Assembly (NCBI GenBank): GCA_965223165.1
Contig: CBDCVQ010000019.1
Coordinates: 992,001 to 1,056,000, forward strand
Direction: 5' to 3'
Length of the DNA: 64,000 bases
Source: JABDMH01 sp965223165
Lineage (GTDB): Bacteria; Bacteroidota; Bacteroidia; Chitinophagales; Saprospiraceae
Below the pieces are notes generated by a model. The model made no database searches, was not told the origin of the DNA, and saw only the letters and a list, made by a program, of their open reading frames with translations. The number at the start of each line of letters is the position of its first letter. Within the stretch, counting starts at the first letter, position 1. Made by a program: the position numbers and the translations under genes. Positions 63,919 to 64,000 of the stretch are shown here, in pieces.

Positions 63919-64000
63919 CTACCTCACCCAGCGATTTTGACACGTGACACAGCGATCCCGGCGGTTGTATTCAAAGTACACATCTATTCGCCCCAGAAGG
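63919..64000 (-). CDS. Possible C-terminal end of an unknown gene (partial)
   Basis: From the window end leftwards an open frame (IDVYFEYNRRDRCVTCQNRW, then VR-stop at 63919) holds a Cys-x-x-Cys. About 26 codons only. Might be the tail of a gene upstream of dnaA, on the same strand. Low confidence. Confidence 0.3.
   Translation of the reverse strand, partial: LLGRIDVYFEYNRRDRCVTCQNRWVR

Overview
The window looks like a chromosomal segment of a Bacteroidota bacterium, probably near the marine or saprospirid-like lineages (inference). Pointers are a dnaA gene of that style at the right end, an outer-membrane beta-barrel with a carboxypeptidase-regulatory-like N-terminus, many short signal-peptide and lipoprotein genes, few strong Shine-Dalgarno sites, and a TTTG-N17-TAnnTTTG promoter before an Lrp-type regulator. 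One block (25.5-29.3 kb) looks proteobacterial instead, with consensus TTGACA/TATCTT, strong AGGAGG sites, ParDE, a tyrosine integrase and alphaproteobacterial-like regulators.

Layout. 0-3.8 kb: end of a symporter, secreted proteins and a DUF4112 membrane protein. 4.0-15.3 kb: one tightly packed seven-gene operon: DUF4007 protein, large P-loop ATPase, PAPS-reductase/DndC-like PP-loop enzyme, unknown 555-aa protein, second P-loop ATPase, PIN-like nuclease, GHKL ATPase. This is the best candidate for an undescribed or poorly described defence system in the window: it pairs a sulfur-chemistry enzyme with three ATPases and a likely nuclease, yet has none of the Dnd or BREX hallmark genes. 15.4-25.6 kb: secreted esterase, SnoaL-like protein, GAGT-rich repeat arrays, a sulfatase remnant, a three-gene flavoprotein operon (two FAD oxidoreductases plus a protein with a DAISGAT FMN-binding-type motif), then decayed genes. 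25.6-31.9 kb: integrase/ParDE island with an unknown trio ending at a tRNA-Pro gene. 32-39 kb: two paralogous class III cyclase-TPR proteins, a TPR protein and an outer-membrane protein. 39-64 kb: mostly ordinary genes (TonB-type barrel, DinB, Lrp, LigB dioxygenase with AraC regulator, DapA-like, CBM9/beta-lactamase fusion, pectate-lyase-like, DUF819, MscS, cupin lipoprotein, SMUG-like glycosylase, xylulokinase, dnaA).

Small palindromic elements ending in CTAG are scattered at 17.8, 24.9, 41.9, 42.2, 61.8 and 62.0 kb. Excising the one at 24.9 kb restores the reading frame of the gene it splits, which shows that it is a real insertion with a 4-bp CTAG duplication, the YTAR type typical of IS5-subgroup transposases. 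No transposase is present in the window. No CRISPR array, rRNA or riboswitch was seen.
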